Source: Muriicola soli
Lineage (GTDB): Bacteria; Bacteroidota; Bacteroidia; Flavobacteriales; Flavobacteriaceae
DNA length: 64,000 nt
Assembly: GCF_004139715.1 (NCBI RefSeq)
Contig: NZ_CP035544.1
Coordinates: forward strand, 372,001 to 436,000
Reading direction: 5' to 3'
Shown here: in pieces, positions 54,284 to 63,713 of the stretch
How the letters are laid out: each line of letters starts with the position of its first letter
Numbering within the stretch: the first letter of the stretch is position 1
The notes under the pieces: generated by a model
The model's database searches: none
Told to the model about the DNA's origin: nothing
The model's input: the letters and a program-made list of their open reading frames with translations, nothing else
Program-made: the position numbers and the translations under genes

Positions 54284-55111
54284 GTGAGAAAACGAATTGC
54301 AATTCAGGGTATCAAGGGCTCAAACCACCATCAGGTGGCCAGGGAATACTTTGGTGACGAAATTGAACTTGTTGAGTGTCTCTCTTTCCATAGCCTGGTA
54401 GACCAGCTCCTGGAAGGAAAGGCAGACAAGGGGGTGATGGCTATAGAGAATTCCATAGCAGGTTCAATTATTCCAAATTACGCTTTAGTGTATGAAAATA
54501 ATTTGCACATTATCGGGGAGCATTACCTCAATATCCATCACCATCTGATGGGACTCAGAGGACAGACCATTGCCGATATTCGGGAAGTGAGATCGCACCC
54601 CATGGCACTCTTGCAGTGCAGGGAATACCTGAAAACACAATCCCATATTAAAATGGTAGAAGATGTAGATACTGCCGAGACAGCTTTCCGCATACGGGAA
54701 GAAAAATTGTCCGGAATTGCTGCAATTGCTCCGGAAATGGCTGCTGAAATGTACGATCTGGAAATTATTTCCCCTGAAATCCAGACCATAAAAAACAATG
54801 CAACCCGATTTATCATCGTAAAAACGGTGAATAAGGAATTGCCAAAAGAAGAAATCAATAAGGCGTCATTGCGGTTTATTACAGACCACAAAAGGGGTAG
54901 CCTTGCAACGGTTCTCAACGTGATGAGCGATTGTAATTTAAACCTTACCAAGATCCAGAGTTTACCTATAATTGAAACGCCCTGGAAATACGCCTTTTTC
55001 GTTGATGTCACTTTTGACGATTACAACCACTTCGCAAAATCGAAGTCGCTTTTACAAATCATGTCCGAAGATTTCAAGGTGTTGGGCGAATATAAAAACA
55101 CACGGATATGA
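54284..55111 (+). CDS. pheA: Prephenate dehydratase
   Basis: Converts prephenate to phenylpyruvate for Phe synthesis. 275 residues from GTG 54284 (VRKRIAIQGIKGSNHHQVA), the family start; frames extending upstream run through the attenuator. Features: GVMAIENSIAGSIIPNYALV, NATRFIIVKT, and a C-terminal ACT regulatory domain (KRGSLATVLNVMSDCNLNLTKIQSLPI with the Phe-binding ESRP-like loop as QSLPI). No chorismate mutase is fused; that is in AroG here. Stop overlaps the next start by four bases. Confidence 0.93.
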   Translation: MRKRIAIQGIKGSNHHQVAREYFGDEIELVECLSFHSLVDQLLEGKADKGVMAIENSIAGSIIPNYALVYENNLHIIGEHYLNIHHHLMGLRGQTIADIREVRSHPMALLQCREYLKTQSHIKMVEDVDTAETAFRIREEKLSGIAAIAPEMAAEMYDLEIISPEIQTIKNNATRFIIVKTVNKELPKEEINKASLRFITDHKRGSLATVLNVMSDCNLNLTKIQSLPIIETPWKYAFFVDVTFDDYNHFAKSKSLLQIMSEDFKVLGEYKNTRI

Positions 55112-56259
55112 TCACTACGGCAGACAGACTCAAGTCGGTTGAAGAATATTACTTCTCAAGAAAACTTAAAGAAGTGCGTGGCCTGATGGCTGAAGGAAGA
55201 CCTATTATTAATATGGGTATAGGCAGTCCTGATCTTTCTCCTTCTCCGGAGGTTCTCAGCACCTTAAAGGAAGCGATTTCTGAAAACGGAGCGCATCAGT
55301 ATCAGAGTTATCAGGGCTTACCTGAGCTAAGACAGGCCATTTCTGATTTCTATTTGGAGAAATTTGCGGTTGAGGCCGATCCGGGCACGGAAATACTGCC
55401 ATTAATGGGGTCTAAGGAAGGAATCATGCATATAAGTATGGCATTCCTCAATCCGGGAGACGAAGTATTGATCCCGGATCCGGGATATCCTACATATAGG
55501 GCCGTAACCCAACTCATCGGAGCGACTCCCAGAACCTATTCCTTGAGTGAAGAAAAACAATGGTTTCCCGACTTGAAAAAGCTGGCAAGTGAAGATCTGA
55601 GCAGGGTTAAGCTGATGTGGGTAAGTTACCCGCACATGCCTACGGGTGCTACCGTAAACGAAAAACAATGGGGCGAATTAGTCGATTTTGCCAAAACACA
55701 TCAAATACTGATGGTCAATGACAACCCCTATAGTTTCGTGCTGGGAACAAATCCTATGAGCATACTTCAGATTCCGGGTGCCAGGGAAGTTGCTCTGGAA
55801 CTTAACTCTCTGAGTAAAACATTTAATATGGCGGGATGGCGCGTAGGGATGGTTCTGGGAAAGGCCGATCACATTAATGCCATCCTAAAGGTAAAGAGCA
55901 ATATGGATTCAGGGATGTTTTACGGCATTCAGAAAGGAGCGATAGCAGCATTAAAAAGCGGTAGAAGCTGGTTTGAAGCGCTTGACGAGGTTTACCAGGC
56001 GAGAAGAAAGCACATGTTTGAGCTGGCAACACTACTGAATTGCACCTTCGATCATAAGGCAGTCGGGATGTTTGTATGGGCCAAGTTGCCTGAAGGAGCA
56101 GCTTCTTCTGAAGAGTTTATAGACCGCATTCTCTATGAGAAAGATATTTTTATTGCTCCCGGAACTATTTTTGGGAGTAAAGGTGAAGGGTATATTCGAT
56201 TTTCCCTCTGCGTTAAATCAGAAAAAATCAAAGAGGCCATAGCTCGATTTAAAAATTAG
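55108..56259 (+). CDS. Class I aminotransferase of the aromatic operon
   Basis: 383-residue PLP enzyme, presumably transaminating phenylpyruvate and 4-hydroxyphenylpyruvate (inferred from context) or aspartate. Typical: GIGSPDLSPSPEVLSTLKEA, LLPMGSKEGIMHISMAFL-like glycine loop, VNDNPYSFVLG, and PLP lysine in ELNSLSKTFNMAGWRVGMV. Between pheA and tyrA with 4-base overlap and 2-base gap. Confidence 0.9.
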   Translation: MITTADRLKSVEEYYFSRKLKEVRGLMAEGRPIINMGIGSPDLSPSPEVLSTLKEAISENGAHQYQSYQGLPELRQAISDFYLEKFAVEADPGTEILPLMGSKEGIMHISMAFLNPGDEVLIPDPGYPTYRAVTQLIGATPRTYSLSEEKQWFPDLKKLASEDLSRVKLMWVSYPHMPTGATVNEKQWGELVDFAKTHQILMVNDNPYSFVLGTNPMSILQIPGAREVALELNSLSKTFNMAGWRVGMVLGKADHINAILKVKSNMDSGMFYGIQKGAIAALKSGRSWFEALDEVYQARRKHMFELATLLNCTFDHKAVGMFVWAKLPEGAASSEEFIDRILYEKDIFIAPGTIFGSKGEGYIRFSLCVKSEKIKEAIARFKN

Positions 56260-56261
56260 AA

Positions 56262-57122
56262 ATGAAAATAGGAATTATAGGAATTGGCTTAATAGGAGGT
56301 TCGATGTCAAAGGACCTGAAAAAGATCCTGCCCGATGCTGAGATTTTTGGTTTTGACCATAATCCGGAACATCTCAAGACGGCCCTGGAACTCAACCTTA
56401 TTGATCATGTCGGGGATGATTCTATGATAGAGGAGGCAGATATTATATTTCTGGCAATTCCTGTTGATGCGGCAGTAAATGCCCTGCCAGACCTTCTCGG
56501 GAAAGTTAAAGATGACGGGCTTATTATCGATGCGGGTTCAACAAAATCACTGATATGTTCATCAGTGAGCGGACATGCGAAGAGAAGAAATTTCCTGGCT
56601 TGTCACCCTATTGCAGGTACTGAATTCTCGGGGCCTACAGCAGCTATAGATGGTCTATACGACGGCAAGACCAACATCATCTGTGAAGTTGAAAAGACGG
56701 CTTTTAAATTACAGGAAAAAGCTTTGGATCTCTTCGCGAAAATGGGGATGAGGATCAGGTATATGAATCCTGAAGCTCACGATAAGCATATTGCCTACGT
56801 AAGTCACCTCTCGCACATCAGTTCATTTATGCTGGGTAAAACCGTAATAGAAAAAGAAAAGAACGAAAGGGACATCTTTGACATGGCAGGAAGTGGATTT
56901 GAAAGCACCGTTAGACTGGCAAAAAGTTCGCCTGATATGTGGACTCCTATTTTTGAGCAGAATAAACTTAATGTGATTGAAACCCTGGAAGAATACATAC
57001 AGAACCTCCAGGCTTTTAAGGACAAATTGCTGAACAATGATATGGAAGGAATCTATCAGGAGATGGAGGATACCAATAAAATAAAAGAGATATTAAAAGG
57101 AATACCACTGAATAAAATTTAA
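56262..57122 (+). CDS. tyrA: Prephenate dehydrogenase
   Basis: Makes 4-hydroxyphenylpyruvate for Tyr. 286 residues. NAD-binding GIIGIGLIGGSMSKDLKK, IPVDAAVNALPDLL, HPIAGTEFSGPTAAIDGLYDG, and the catalytic HDKHIAYVSHLSHISSFML. Has no C-terminal ACT domain. Third gene of the aromatic operon. Confidence 0.93.
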   Translation: MKIGIIGIGLIGGSMSKDLKKILPDAEIFGFDHNPEHLKTALELNLIDHVGDDSMIEEADIIFLAIPVDAAVNALPDLLGKVKDDGLIIDAGSTKSLICSSVSGHAKRRNFLACHPIAGTEFSGPTAAIDGLYDGKTNIICEVEKTAFKLQEKALDLFAKMGMRIRYMNPEAHDKHIAYVSHLSHISSFMLGKTVIEKEKNERDIFDMAGSGFESTVRLAKSSPDMWTPIFEQNKLNVIETLEEYIQNLQAFKDKLLNNDMEGIYQEMEDTNKIKEILKGIPLNKI

Positions 57123-57129
57123 GGATAAT

Positions 57130-58212
57130 ATGGAGAATTCAAAAAAATTGAGAGGCTGGTTAGACGAAATGGCACTCCCTCACCCTTTAGTGATAGCGGG
57201 CCCATGTAGTGCCGAAACCGAGAAGCAGGTCTTGCAAATTGCGCATGACCTCAAGGATACAGATGTCAATTTTTACCGGGCAGGGATATGGAAACCGCGG
57301 ACACGGCCCGGAAACTTTGAAGGAGTAGGTGCTATTGGTCTTAGGTGGCTACAGCAAGTTAAAAAGGAAACCGGTTTAAAAACTGCAACCGAAGTAGCCA
57401 ACAGAACACATGTGGAACTTGCCCTGGAACACGATGTAGACCTTTTGTGGATTGGAGCCAGATCAACGGTGAGTCCGTTTATCGTGCAGGAAATTGCAGA
57501 TGCGCTTAAAGGAACGGATAAGATTGTGCTGGTTAAGAATCCGGTTAATCCGGACCTTTCGCTCTGGCTTGGAGCTGTGGAGCGTCTTCATTCGGCAGAT
57601 ATCGAGAAGTTGGGCGTTATCCACAGAGGATTTTCAACCTATGAAAAAACAAAGTACAGAAATATTCCTGAGTGGCAGTTGGCTATTGAGTTACAGACCA
57701 GATTCCCTGACCTGCCACTGATCAACGACCCCTCACATATCACGGGTAAAAGAGACATGATTTTTGATGTCTCCCAAACGGCTCTGGATCTCAATTTTGA
57801 TGGACTGATGATCGAGACGCACTGCGACCCTGAAAAAGCATGGAGCGACGCGGCACAGCAAGTTACCCCTAAAAGACTCGTACAAATCATGGAAGACCTG
57901 AAGATCAGAAAAGAAACCGACGAAGAAGCGGAATACAAAAACGACCTGAACAATTTAAGGGCACAGATCGATATTATTGATAACCAGCTCATAGATATTC
58001 TTGGAAAGAGAATGCAGGTTTCGGACGGAATCGGGTTATTAAAAAAACAACGCAATGTAGCCGTTCTCCAAACCAACCGATGGAACGCCATTTTAGGTAA
58101 AATGATCCTGGAAGGTGAAGCAAAAGGATTGAGCGAGGAATTCGTCCTCAAAATGTTTAAAGCTATTCACCAGGAGTCGATTAATCATCAGGAAAAGATC
58201 ATTAATTCGTAA
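57130..58212 (+). CDS. DAHP synthase fused to chorismate mutase
   Basis: 360 residues. N-terminal 3-deoxy-7-phosphoheptulonate synthase (residues ~1-260): IAGPCSAETEKQV, WKPRTRPGNFEGVGA, NRTHVELALEHDVDLLWIGAR, LINDPSHITGKRD. C-terminal AroQ chorismate mutase (residues ~275-360): LRAQIDIIDNQLIDILGKRM, SDGIGLLKKQRNVAVLQTNRWN. So one chain does the first shikimate step and the branch-point step, which suits feedback by prephenate or chorismate. Last gene of the operon; the leader upstream could control all four. Confidence 0.93.
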   Translation: MENSKKLRGWLDEMALPHPLVIAGPCSAETEKQVLQIAHDLKDTDVNFYRAGIWKPRTRPGNFEGVGAIGLRWLQQVKKETGLKTATEVANRTHVELALEHDVDLLWIGARSTVSPFIVQEIADALKGTDKIVLVKNPVNPDLSLWLGAVERLHSADIEKLGVIHRGFSTYEKTKYRNIPEWQLAIELQTRFPDLPLINDPSHITGKRDMIFDVSQTALDLNFDGLMIETHCDPEKAWSDAAQQVTPKRLVQIMEDLKIRKETDEEAEYKNDLNNLRAQIDIIDNQLIDILGKRMQVSDGIGLLKKQRNVAVLQTNRWNAILGKMILEGEAKGLSEEFVLKMFKAIHQESINHQEKIINS

Positions 58213-58280
58213 AAAAACAGAGCAATTCTGTAACATTGGAGACAGTGATGAGTCTTTAGAAAAACACTAATATCTGAATT

Positions 58281-58955
58281 ATGAAAAAAGTTATTTTTCT
58301 TACTTCTTTACTTATCACTACTGTGAGTTTTGCTCAACGAATTATCGACAGGGAAGTCGGCGAATTCAATGAGATCAAAGTTTACGATCTTATAGAGGTA
58401 AACCTGATCAAATCCAACGAAAATCGCATCCTGATCAAGGGTGAGCACGTAGATGATATCAAATTTGTCAACAAGGATGGCGTCCTAAAGTTACGGATGC
58501 AACTCGAAAGGAAATTTCAGGGAGAGGACACCTTAATTGAAGTTTACTACACGGATATAGACATAATTGACGGCAATGAGGGAGCTAAAATTGTCTGCAA
58601 TGAGACGGTAGAGAAAGACAAGATTACCTTAAAGGCTCAGGAAGGTGCGCAGATAACAGTGGGCCTGGAGGTTAATCATGTTGATGTGCGCGCGGTAACC
58701 GGGGGCATAGTAGAAGCCTCAGGACTCGCAACAAATCAATTTATTGTTATTACAACAGGAGGGATTTTTGAAGGTCGGGAACTCAAGACCTCCAATTCTT
58801 CTGTAAAGATTCGTGCCGGTGGTGAGGCCTCCCTTAGCGCTACGGAGGATGTAGACATCAACGTTACGGCGGGAGGAGACGTCTACGTTTATGGCAATCC
58901 AAAAAATGTCAACAAAAATACTGTAGCCGGAGGACGAATCTATATCAGAGATTAA
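58281..58955 (+). CDS. Head-GIN domain (DUF2807) secreted protein
   Basis: 224 residues with signal peptide (MKKVIFLTSLLITTVSFAQ). Repeated short strands of the DUF2807 type: VGEFNEIKVYDLIEVNLIKS, EGAQITVGLEVNHVDVRAVTG, NVTAGGDVYVYGNPKNVN. Not the lipoprotein type seen at 35.5 kb. Function unknown. Followed by a terminator shared with a convergent gene. Confidence 0.85.
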   Translation: MKKVIFLTSLLITTVSFAQRIIDREVGEFNEIKVYDLIEVNLIKSNENRILIKGEHVDDIKFVNKDGVLKLRMQLERKFQGEDTLIEVYYTDIDIIDGNEGAKIVCNETVEKDKITLKAQEGAQITVGLEVNHVDVRAVTGGIVEASGLATNQFIVITTGGIFEGRELKTSNSSVKIRAGGEASLSATEDVDINVTAGGDVYVYGNPKNVNKNTVAGGRIYIRD

Positions 58956-58974
58956 AAGATTTTAAAGGCAATAA

Positions 58975-59001
58975 AAAAGCCCTGGTTCTTCCAGGGCTTT
59001 T
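58975..59001. terminator. Bidirectional terminator
   Basis: AAAAGCCCTGG (58975-58985) and CCAGGGCTTTT (58991-59001), 5-base loop, with A and T runs on both sides; serves the head-GIN gene and the convergent unknown gene. Confidence 0.88.
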
Positions 59002-59018
59002 ATTTTTTTAGCAATATT

Positions 59019-59831
59019 CTACTGAATTGAAAAGTCAAATACAGATTGATTATCCCTTCCCTGTGGTACGGCTCCCTGATAGATAAAACAATACTCACCG
59101 GGCTCCAATGCATCAGGGGTAACAATAAATTTGTTCCCTTCCACGGCCTCAATATTGAAGTTTAAAGCGTATTTGGGGTCAATTCCGCTACTACTAGAAA
59201 TCCAACTGTTCTTTCCTGTAATGATTTCACGCAAGTTTTTACGCTCCTTTACGGTTAGTTTAACGAGAACGAATTCGTTGGGACTGCTGGCGGTTCGGAA
59301 CCACCAGTTAAAGATCCCTGTATCTCCGCCCTGACTGTTCTGCAAATTATCTACTTCACCGGTACTCGGATCGAAGATAAAGGTAAATTCAGGTGAACTC
59401 GTCGTGAGGACATTATTAGAATGAATACCGGGCAACTGGGCCTTCTCCTTAGAATTGATCAGCCCGGAGACCAATCTTTGAGCAGCAGCATTAGAATTAG
59501 ATCCAGAAAATACACTGGGTTGTATGAGTTCCTGCTCACCTTTTGAATTAGCGTAATAAATTCCTGTCTTTGACTTTGTGTTTTGCCTTGACTTAGCCAT
59601 GATAAGTGAAAGCACTTCAGAGGAAACCCCCGCATCCTTCATCTTACTCAAAGCTGAGATTGAAGCGTCAAATTTTACATCAGAATTGTTGATTTTATCA
59701 ATGATCATAAAATCATCGAATCCCAATTCAACCATCTGTATTACAGATTCATTAGTAATAGTTTCCTGAGCAAAAGATTGCATACTAAAGGAGAGGCAGC
59801 AGCTCAGAAACAGTAGTTTTAGATTTTTCAT
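59019..59831 (-). CDS. Secreted protein of unknown function
   Basis: 270 residues, signal peptide MKNLKLLFLSCCLSFSMQSFAQ. N-terminal 60 residues (ESVIQMVELGFDDFMIIDKI, SALSKMKDAGVSSEVLSLIM) look helical; after a Ser/Asn-rich stretch the second half has strands with FTFIFDPSTGEVDNL and YCFIYQGAVPQGRD. I do not recognise the family. Confidence 0.7.
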   Translation of the reverse strand: MKNLKLLFLSCCLSFSMQSFAQETITNESVIQMVELGFDDFMIIDKINNSDVKFDASISALSKMKDAGVSSEVLSLIMAKSRQNTKSKTGIYYANSKGEQELIQPSVFSGSNSNAAAQRLVSGLINSKEKAQLPGIHSNNVLTTSSPEFTFIFDPSTGEVDNLQNSQGGDTGIFNWWFRTASSPNEFVLVKLTVKERKNLREIITGKNSWISSSSGIDPKYALNFNIEAVEGNKFIVTPDALEPGEYCFIYQGAVPQGRDNQSVFDFSIQ

Positions 59832-59951
59832 CCCGTGGTTTTTGGTTATTTATCATTCTTTAAAAAGAAGCGGATATAATTTACGGAATTTTTACTAATT
59901 TTTTTACAATTTAGGTTAGAAATTGGTTGACGAATAATAAGGTACAATTCT

Positions 59952-60392
59952 CTATTTCTTAAAGATGTATCGGGTGATGAATATTCCCTGTCCGTCACCT
60001 TTTCCGCTATCACTTTCCACAGCACTGCTGACAAAAGCCAATTCCCATCCATCAGATACCATGGCATTGATCATAGAAGTAATCATTGTATCGTTGGCGG
60101 CGATATTTTGAAATCGAATACCTCCCATATTGAAAAAGTTCAGAAGTTTTGTTTCTTCAAAATTCTTAACTCTGATATCTTTTCGACTCGATTTGTTTCT
60201 GGTATTGTCTTCTTCCGTTTGTTCACTGGTGTATTCCTGGTAATCTTTCTCTTCCATAGAATTTATGATTCTGGATCTCCCAAGACCACTTGGGACAATA
60301 GACTCAACGCTGGTGATAACTCGGTATTCCTGGGCTTGCAGGGCAACTCCGGCAAAGCCAAAACAAAGTAGTAACAAAATGGTATTTCTCAT
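59952..60392 (-). CDS. Secreted protein of unknown function
   Basis: 146 residues, signal peptide MRNTILLLLCFGFAGVALQAQ. A charged middle (MEEKDYQEYTSEQTEEDNTR) is followed by IRVKNFEETKLLNFFNMGG and a C-terminal segment SDGWELAFVSSAVESDSGKG with an ITRYIF end, reminiscent of small periplasmic DUF4177-like folds. Family not recognised. Divergent from rsgA. Confidence 0.65.
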   Translation of the reverse strand: MRNTILLLLCFGFAGVALQAQEYRVITSVESIVPSGLGRSRIINSMEEKDYQEYTSEQTEEDNTRNKSSRKDIRVKNFEETKLLNFFNMGGIRFQNIAANDTMITSMINAMVSDGWELAFVSSAVESDSGKGDGQGIFITRYIFKK

Positions 60393-60488
60393 GATTTTAG
60401 AACAATTATGGTTAATAAATAGACCTCCTTAAAGATACTTCAATGTCTCATTGGTTTATCGTTTCTTTGCATTGAGATATGAACAAGA

Positions 60489-61436
60489 ATGAAGGGAACT
60501 GTTTATAAATCTACAGGGAGTTGGTACACTGTGAAAACCGCTGAGGGGGAGGTGTACGACTGCCGTATAAAAGGCCGTTTCAGGATCAAGGGTATAAAAA
60601 GTACCAATCCTGTTGCAGTTGGTGATGTGGTTAATTTCGACTTGGAACAAACCGGGGATACTACTTTCGGGGTTATCCACGATATTGAGGAAAGGATAAA
60701 TTACATCATAAGGAAATCCGTTAAGCTATCCAAGCAAACTCATATCATCGCAGCGAACATCGACCAGGTTTTTCTAATGATCACACTTAATAATCCGAAG
60801 ACCTATACCATTTTTATAGACCGATTTCTCGCAACATCTGAGGCCTATGACATAAAAACGGTTTTGCTCTTTAACAAGATTGATTCTTATAAAGAAGAAG
60901 AGCTGGATGAGGTGAGGTACCTGGCTGCTCTATACCGAAAAATAGGATATACCTGTCTCGGCATTTCAGCTAAGGAAGGTAAGAATGTTGAGCAAGTTAA
61001 AGAGATGATGGTGGGGAAGACCAGTATGTTCTCCGGGCATTCAGGAGTGGGTAAATCTACCCTGATCAATGCCATAGAACCTTCCTTGGAACTGAAAACC
61101 GCTGAGATTTCTGAACAGCATTTACAGGGGCAGCACACCACTACTTTCGCAGAGATGTACGATCTGAGTTTTAATGCTCGTATAATTGATACCCCGGGGA
61201 TAAAAGGCTTTGGCCTTGTAGATATGGAGAAAGAAGAAATTGGAGATTATTTTCCTGAATTTTTTGCTTTAAAACAAGACTGCAAATTCAACAATTGTCT
61301 TCATGTAGATGAGCCCCAATGCGCTGTAAAAGAAGCCCTTGAATATGATGAGGTTTCCTGGAGCAGGTATAAAAGTTATCTGCAAATGGTTAGCGGGGAA
61401 GAGGATACTTATCGCTTTGATGATTTTGATGAATAA
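60489..61436 (+). CDS. rsgA: Ribosome small-subunit GTPase RsgA
   Basis: Circularly permuted GTPase that acts in late 30S assembly. 315 residues: OB-fold (KGTVYKSTGSWYTVKTAEG), G4 LFNKIDSYKEEE, then G1 MFSGHSGVGKSTLINAI, G3 IIDTPGIKGFG, and the C-terminal zinc knuckle CKFNNCLHVDEPQC. Order G4-G1-G3 is diagnostic. First of rsgA-dtd-mazG-aroA. Confidence 0.95.
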   Translation: MKGTVYKSTGSWYTVKTAEGEVYDCRIKGRFRIKGIKSTNPVAVGDVVNFDLEQTGDTTFGVIHDIEERINYIIRKSVKLSKQTHIIAANIDQVFLMITLNNPKTYTIFIDRFLATSEAYDIKTVLLFNKIDSYKEEELDEVRYLAALYRKIGYTCLGISAKEGKNVEQVKEMMVGKTSMFSGHSGVGKSTLINAIEPSLELKTAEISEQHLQGQHTTTFAEMYDLSFNARIIDTPGIKGFGLVDMEKEEIGDYFPEFFALKQDCKFNNCLHVDEPQCAVKEALEYDEVSWSRYKSYLQMVSGEEDTYRFDDFDE

Positions 61437-61467
61437 GCGTTTACTAATTTTAATTCCGGCTTAAAGA

Positions 61468-61923
61468 ATGAGAGCAGTTGTTCAAAGGGTGGCCTGGGCA
61501 AACGTTACGGTTGAAGAGAAGAGAATAGCTGAAATCGAACAAGGACTGCTTATCCTTTTGGGGATTGAGGATGCCGATTCACAGGACGACATCCTATGGC
61601 TTTCAAATAAAATTACCAATTTGCGTATCTTCAACGATAAGGAAGGGGTGATGAATCTCTCCCTTAAAGAGGTGGATGGCGATGCCGTAGTGGTTAGTCA
61701 GTTTACCTTACATGCAAATACCAAAAAAGGGAACAGACCATCATATATCCGGGCTTCAAAACCAAAGGTGGCTATACCCTTGTACGAAGAATTTGTAGAA
61801 CAACTGGAGTTAGACCTCGGTAAAAAAGTGGGAACAGGAATATTCGGGGCTGACATGAAAGTTGCCTTTTTAAATGATGGTCCGGTGACTATCGTCATCG
61901 ACACAAAAATAAAAGACCTATGA
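61468..61923 (+). CDS. dtd: D-aminoacyl-tRNA deacylase
   Basis: Removes D-amino acids from tRNA. 151 residues. Cross-subunit motifs SQFTLHAN and NDGPVTIVI are both present. Stop overlaps mazG by four bases. Confidence 0.95.
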   Translation: MRAVVQRVAWANVTVEEKRIAEIEQGLLILLGIEDADSQDDILWLSNKITNLRIFNDKEGVMNLSLKEVDGDAVVVSQFTLHANTKKGNRPSYIRASKPKVAIPLYEEFVEQLELDLGKKVGTGIFGADMKVAFLNDGPVTIVIDTKIKDL

Positions 61924-62246
61924 ACATCAGCCATGCACAATTAGCAGTAGATCAGTGGATAAAAGATCACGGAGTACGATACTTTAACGAACTCACCAAC
62001 ATGGCTCAGTTAACTGAGGAAGTAGGAGAAGTTGCTAGGATCATAGCACGCAGGTACGGGGAGCAAAGTGAAAAGCCCTCCGATAAGGATAAGGATCTGG
62101 GGGAGGAGTTGGCTGATGTACTCTTTGTTGTACTCTGTCTCGCAAATCAAACCGGAATTAATCTCCAGGAAGCCTTTGACCGAAAACTAGATCTAAAGGC
62201 GAAGCGTGATCACCAGCGTCACCAGGACAATAAAAAACTCAAATAA
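61920..62246 (+). CDS. MazG-type nucleotide pyrophosphohydrolase
   Basis: 108-residue single-domain all-alpha NTP pyrophosphohydrolase. Metal-binding motif QLTEEVGEVARII (EExxE type) and the later KDLGEELADVLFVVLCLA. Likely cleaves aberrant or excess NTPs to NMP and PPi; PPi could be used by HppA (inference). In the rsgA-dtd-aroA group. Confidence 0.88.
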   Translation: MNISHAQLAVDQWIKDHGVRYFNELTNMAQLTEEVGEVARIIARRYGEQSEKPSDKDKDLGEELADVLFVVLCLANQTGINLQEAFDRKLDLKAKRDHQRHQDNKKLK

Positions 62247-62273
62247 GCGTATCTTTGAACCTTCCATCATCGT

Positions 62274-63566
62274 ATGGCGGGTAAATCAAGGAAAATTCAA
62301 AACTTCACCCCATTGACACTTTATCTTTCAGGCCCGCCCACTCCAATTAAGAAAGCCAGAATTAATATCACCGGCTCAAAAAGCGAGTCGAACAGATTAT
62401 TACTTCTTCAGGCATTATATCCCAATCTCAAAATAGAAAATTTATCTAATGCCGATGACGTAAAGGTCATGATGGAAGGCCTGAAGGTTACCTCAGGAAC
62501 CGTGGATATTCACCATGCGGGTACTGCCATGAGATTTCTTACTGCATACTTCGCCACCAAAGAAAGTGCGGATGTCACTTTAACAGGTTCATCGAGGATG
62601 CAGGAGCGACCGATAAAGGTACTGGTTGATGCGCTACGACAATTAGGCGCAGATATTGAATACCTGAAAACTGAAGGGTATCCCCCTCTGCGAATCAGGG
62701 GAAAAAAATTAGAGAGATCCAAAGTTAGTTTACCGGCCAACATCAGCAGTCAGTATATTTCAGCCTTGCTACTGGTTGCTCCAGGTACACAAAAAGGTTT
62801 GGAACTTGAATTACTAGGAGAAATTACTTCGGTACCCTACATTAAAATGACGCTCTCCCTTTTAAATGAAATGGGAATCAAGAGTTCATTCTCAGGCAAC
62901 AAAATCAAAGTTGGTCCAACAGACACCATCTCAGCAAGAAGCATAAGGGTTGAGTCGGATTGGAGTTCAGCCTCTTACTTTTATAGTATAGCGGCCTTTA
63001 GCGAGATAGGAACCCATCTTGAGCTCACTTCGTATAAGGATAAAAGTTTACAGGGCGATCGGGTGCTGGCCGATATTTACCGCCATTTTGGTGTGGAGAC
63101 AAGGATAGAGGGGAGTACCTTGCATCTGATTAAAAACGCCCATCCTGGAAAGCCGGGTGAGGATAAAGATGTAGTGTTTAATTTCCATCTGGCCGATGCC
63201 CCTGATATCGCACAGACCATTGCTGTAAATTGTTTTGGATTGCAAATAGGTTGTCGTATCACAGGACTTCACACCCTGAAGATTAAAGAAACAGACCGAT
63301 TGGAAGCCCTGAAAATAGAACTTACAAAATTGGGAGCCCGCATTGAGGTTTCTGATCACCACCTCGAAATGACCCCTGTTGATCACATTGAAAAAGACGT
63401 ATCTATCGCTACTTACAAAGACCACCGAATGGCTATGGCATTTGCTCCTCTGGCACTAAAGACAAATTTGTATATCGAGGAGGCAGAGGTGGTGTCTAAG
63501 TCGTATCCCGACTTCTGGCGTGACCTGGAGCAACTTAATTTTCAGATTAGTCAAACAGACCATTGA
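62274..63566 (+). CDS. aroA: 3-phosphoshikimate 1-carboxyvinyltransferase (EPSP synthase)
   Basis: Adds PEP to shikimate-3-phosphate in the chorismate pathway. 430 residues. Motifs: ITGSKSESNRLLLLQAL, HAGTAMRFLTAYFATKE, SSQYISALLLVAP, YKDHRMAMAFAPLAL, SYPDFWRDLEQL. The usual NAGTAMR has His in place of Asn (HAGTAMR), and the start from MAGKSRK follows mazG by 27 bases. Confidence 0.94.
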   Translation: MAGKSRKIQNFTPLTLYLSGPPTPIKKARINITGSKSESNRLLLLQALYPNLKIENLSNADDVKVMMEGLKVTSGTVDIHHAGTAMRFLTAYFATKESADVTLTGSSRMQERPIKVLVDALRQLGADIEYLKTEGYPPLRIRGKKLERSKVSLPANISSQYISALLLVAPGTQKGLELELLGEITSVPYIKMTLSLLNEMGIKSSFSGNKIKVGPTDTISARSIRVESDWSSASYFYSIAAFSEIGTHLELTSYKDKSLQGDRVLADIYRHFGVETRIEGSTLHLIKNAHPGKPGEDKDVVFNFHLADAPDIAQTIAVNCFGLQIGCRITGLHTLKIKETDRLEALKIELTKLGARIEVSDHHLEMTPVDHIEKDVSIATYKDHRMAMAFAPLALKTNLYIEEAEVVSKSYPDFWRDLEQLNFQISQTDH

Positions 63567-63583
63567 TTTAATCACCCATTTAC

Positions 63584-63615
63584 TTGACAAGGCCTGTTGG
63601 CAGGTCGTATATTTG
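63584..63615 (+). promoter_or_regulatory. Promoter of queA (TTG-N21-TATATTTG)
   Basis: TTG at 63584-63586 and TATATTTG (63608-63615), spaced 21 bases, fit the Bacteroidota promoter and have the same spacing as the CBM48 promoter. About 98 bases before the queA ATG. Confidence 0.55.
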
Positions 63616-63713
63616 CAGCTTTTAATTATTTCCTGAAATAAGGTTCTTCCGGTTAGTTTACAGCAAAGATTCCGGCAGAATCCAGGATAACACATGAGAC
63701 AAAATATTCTTCT

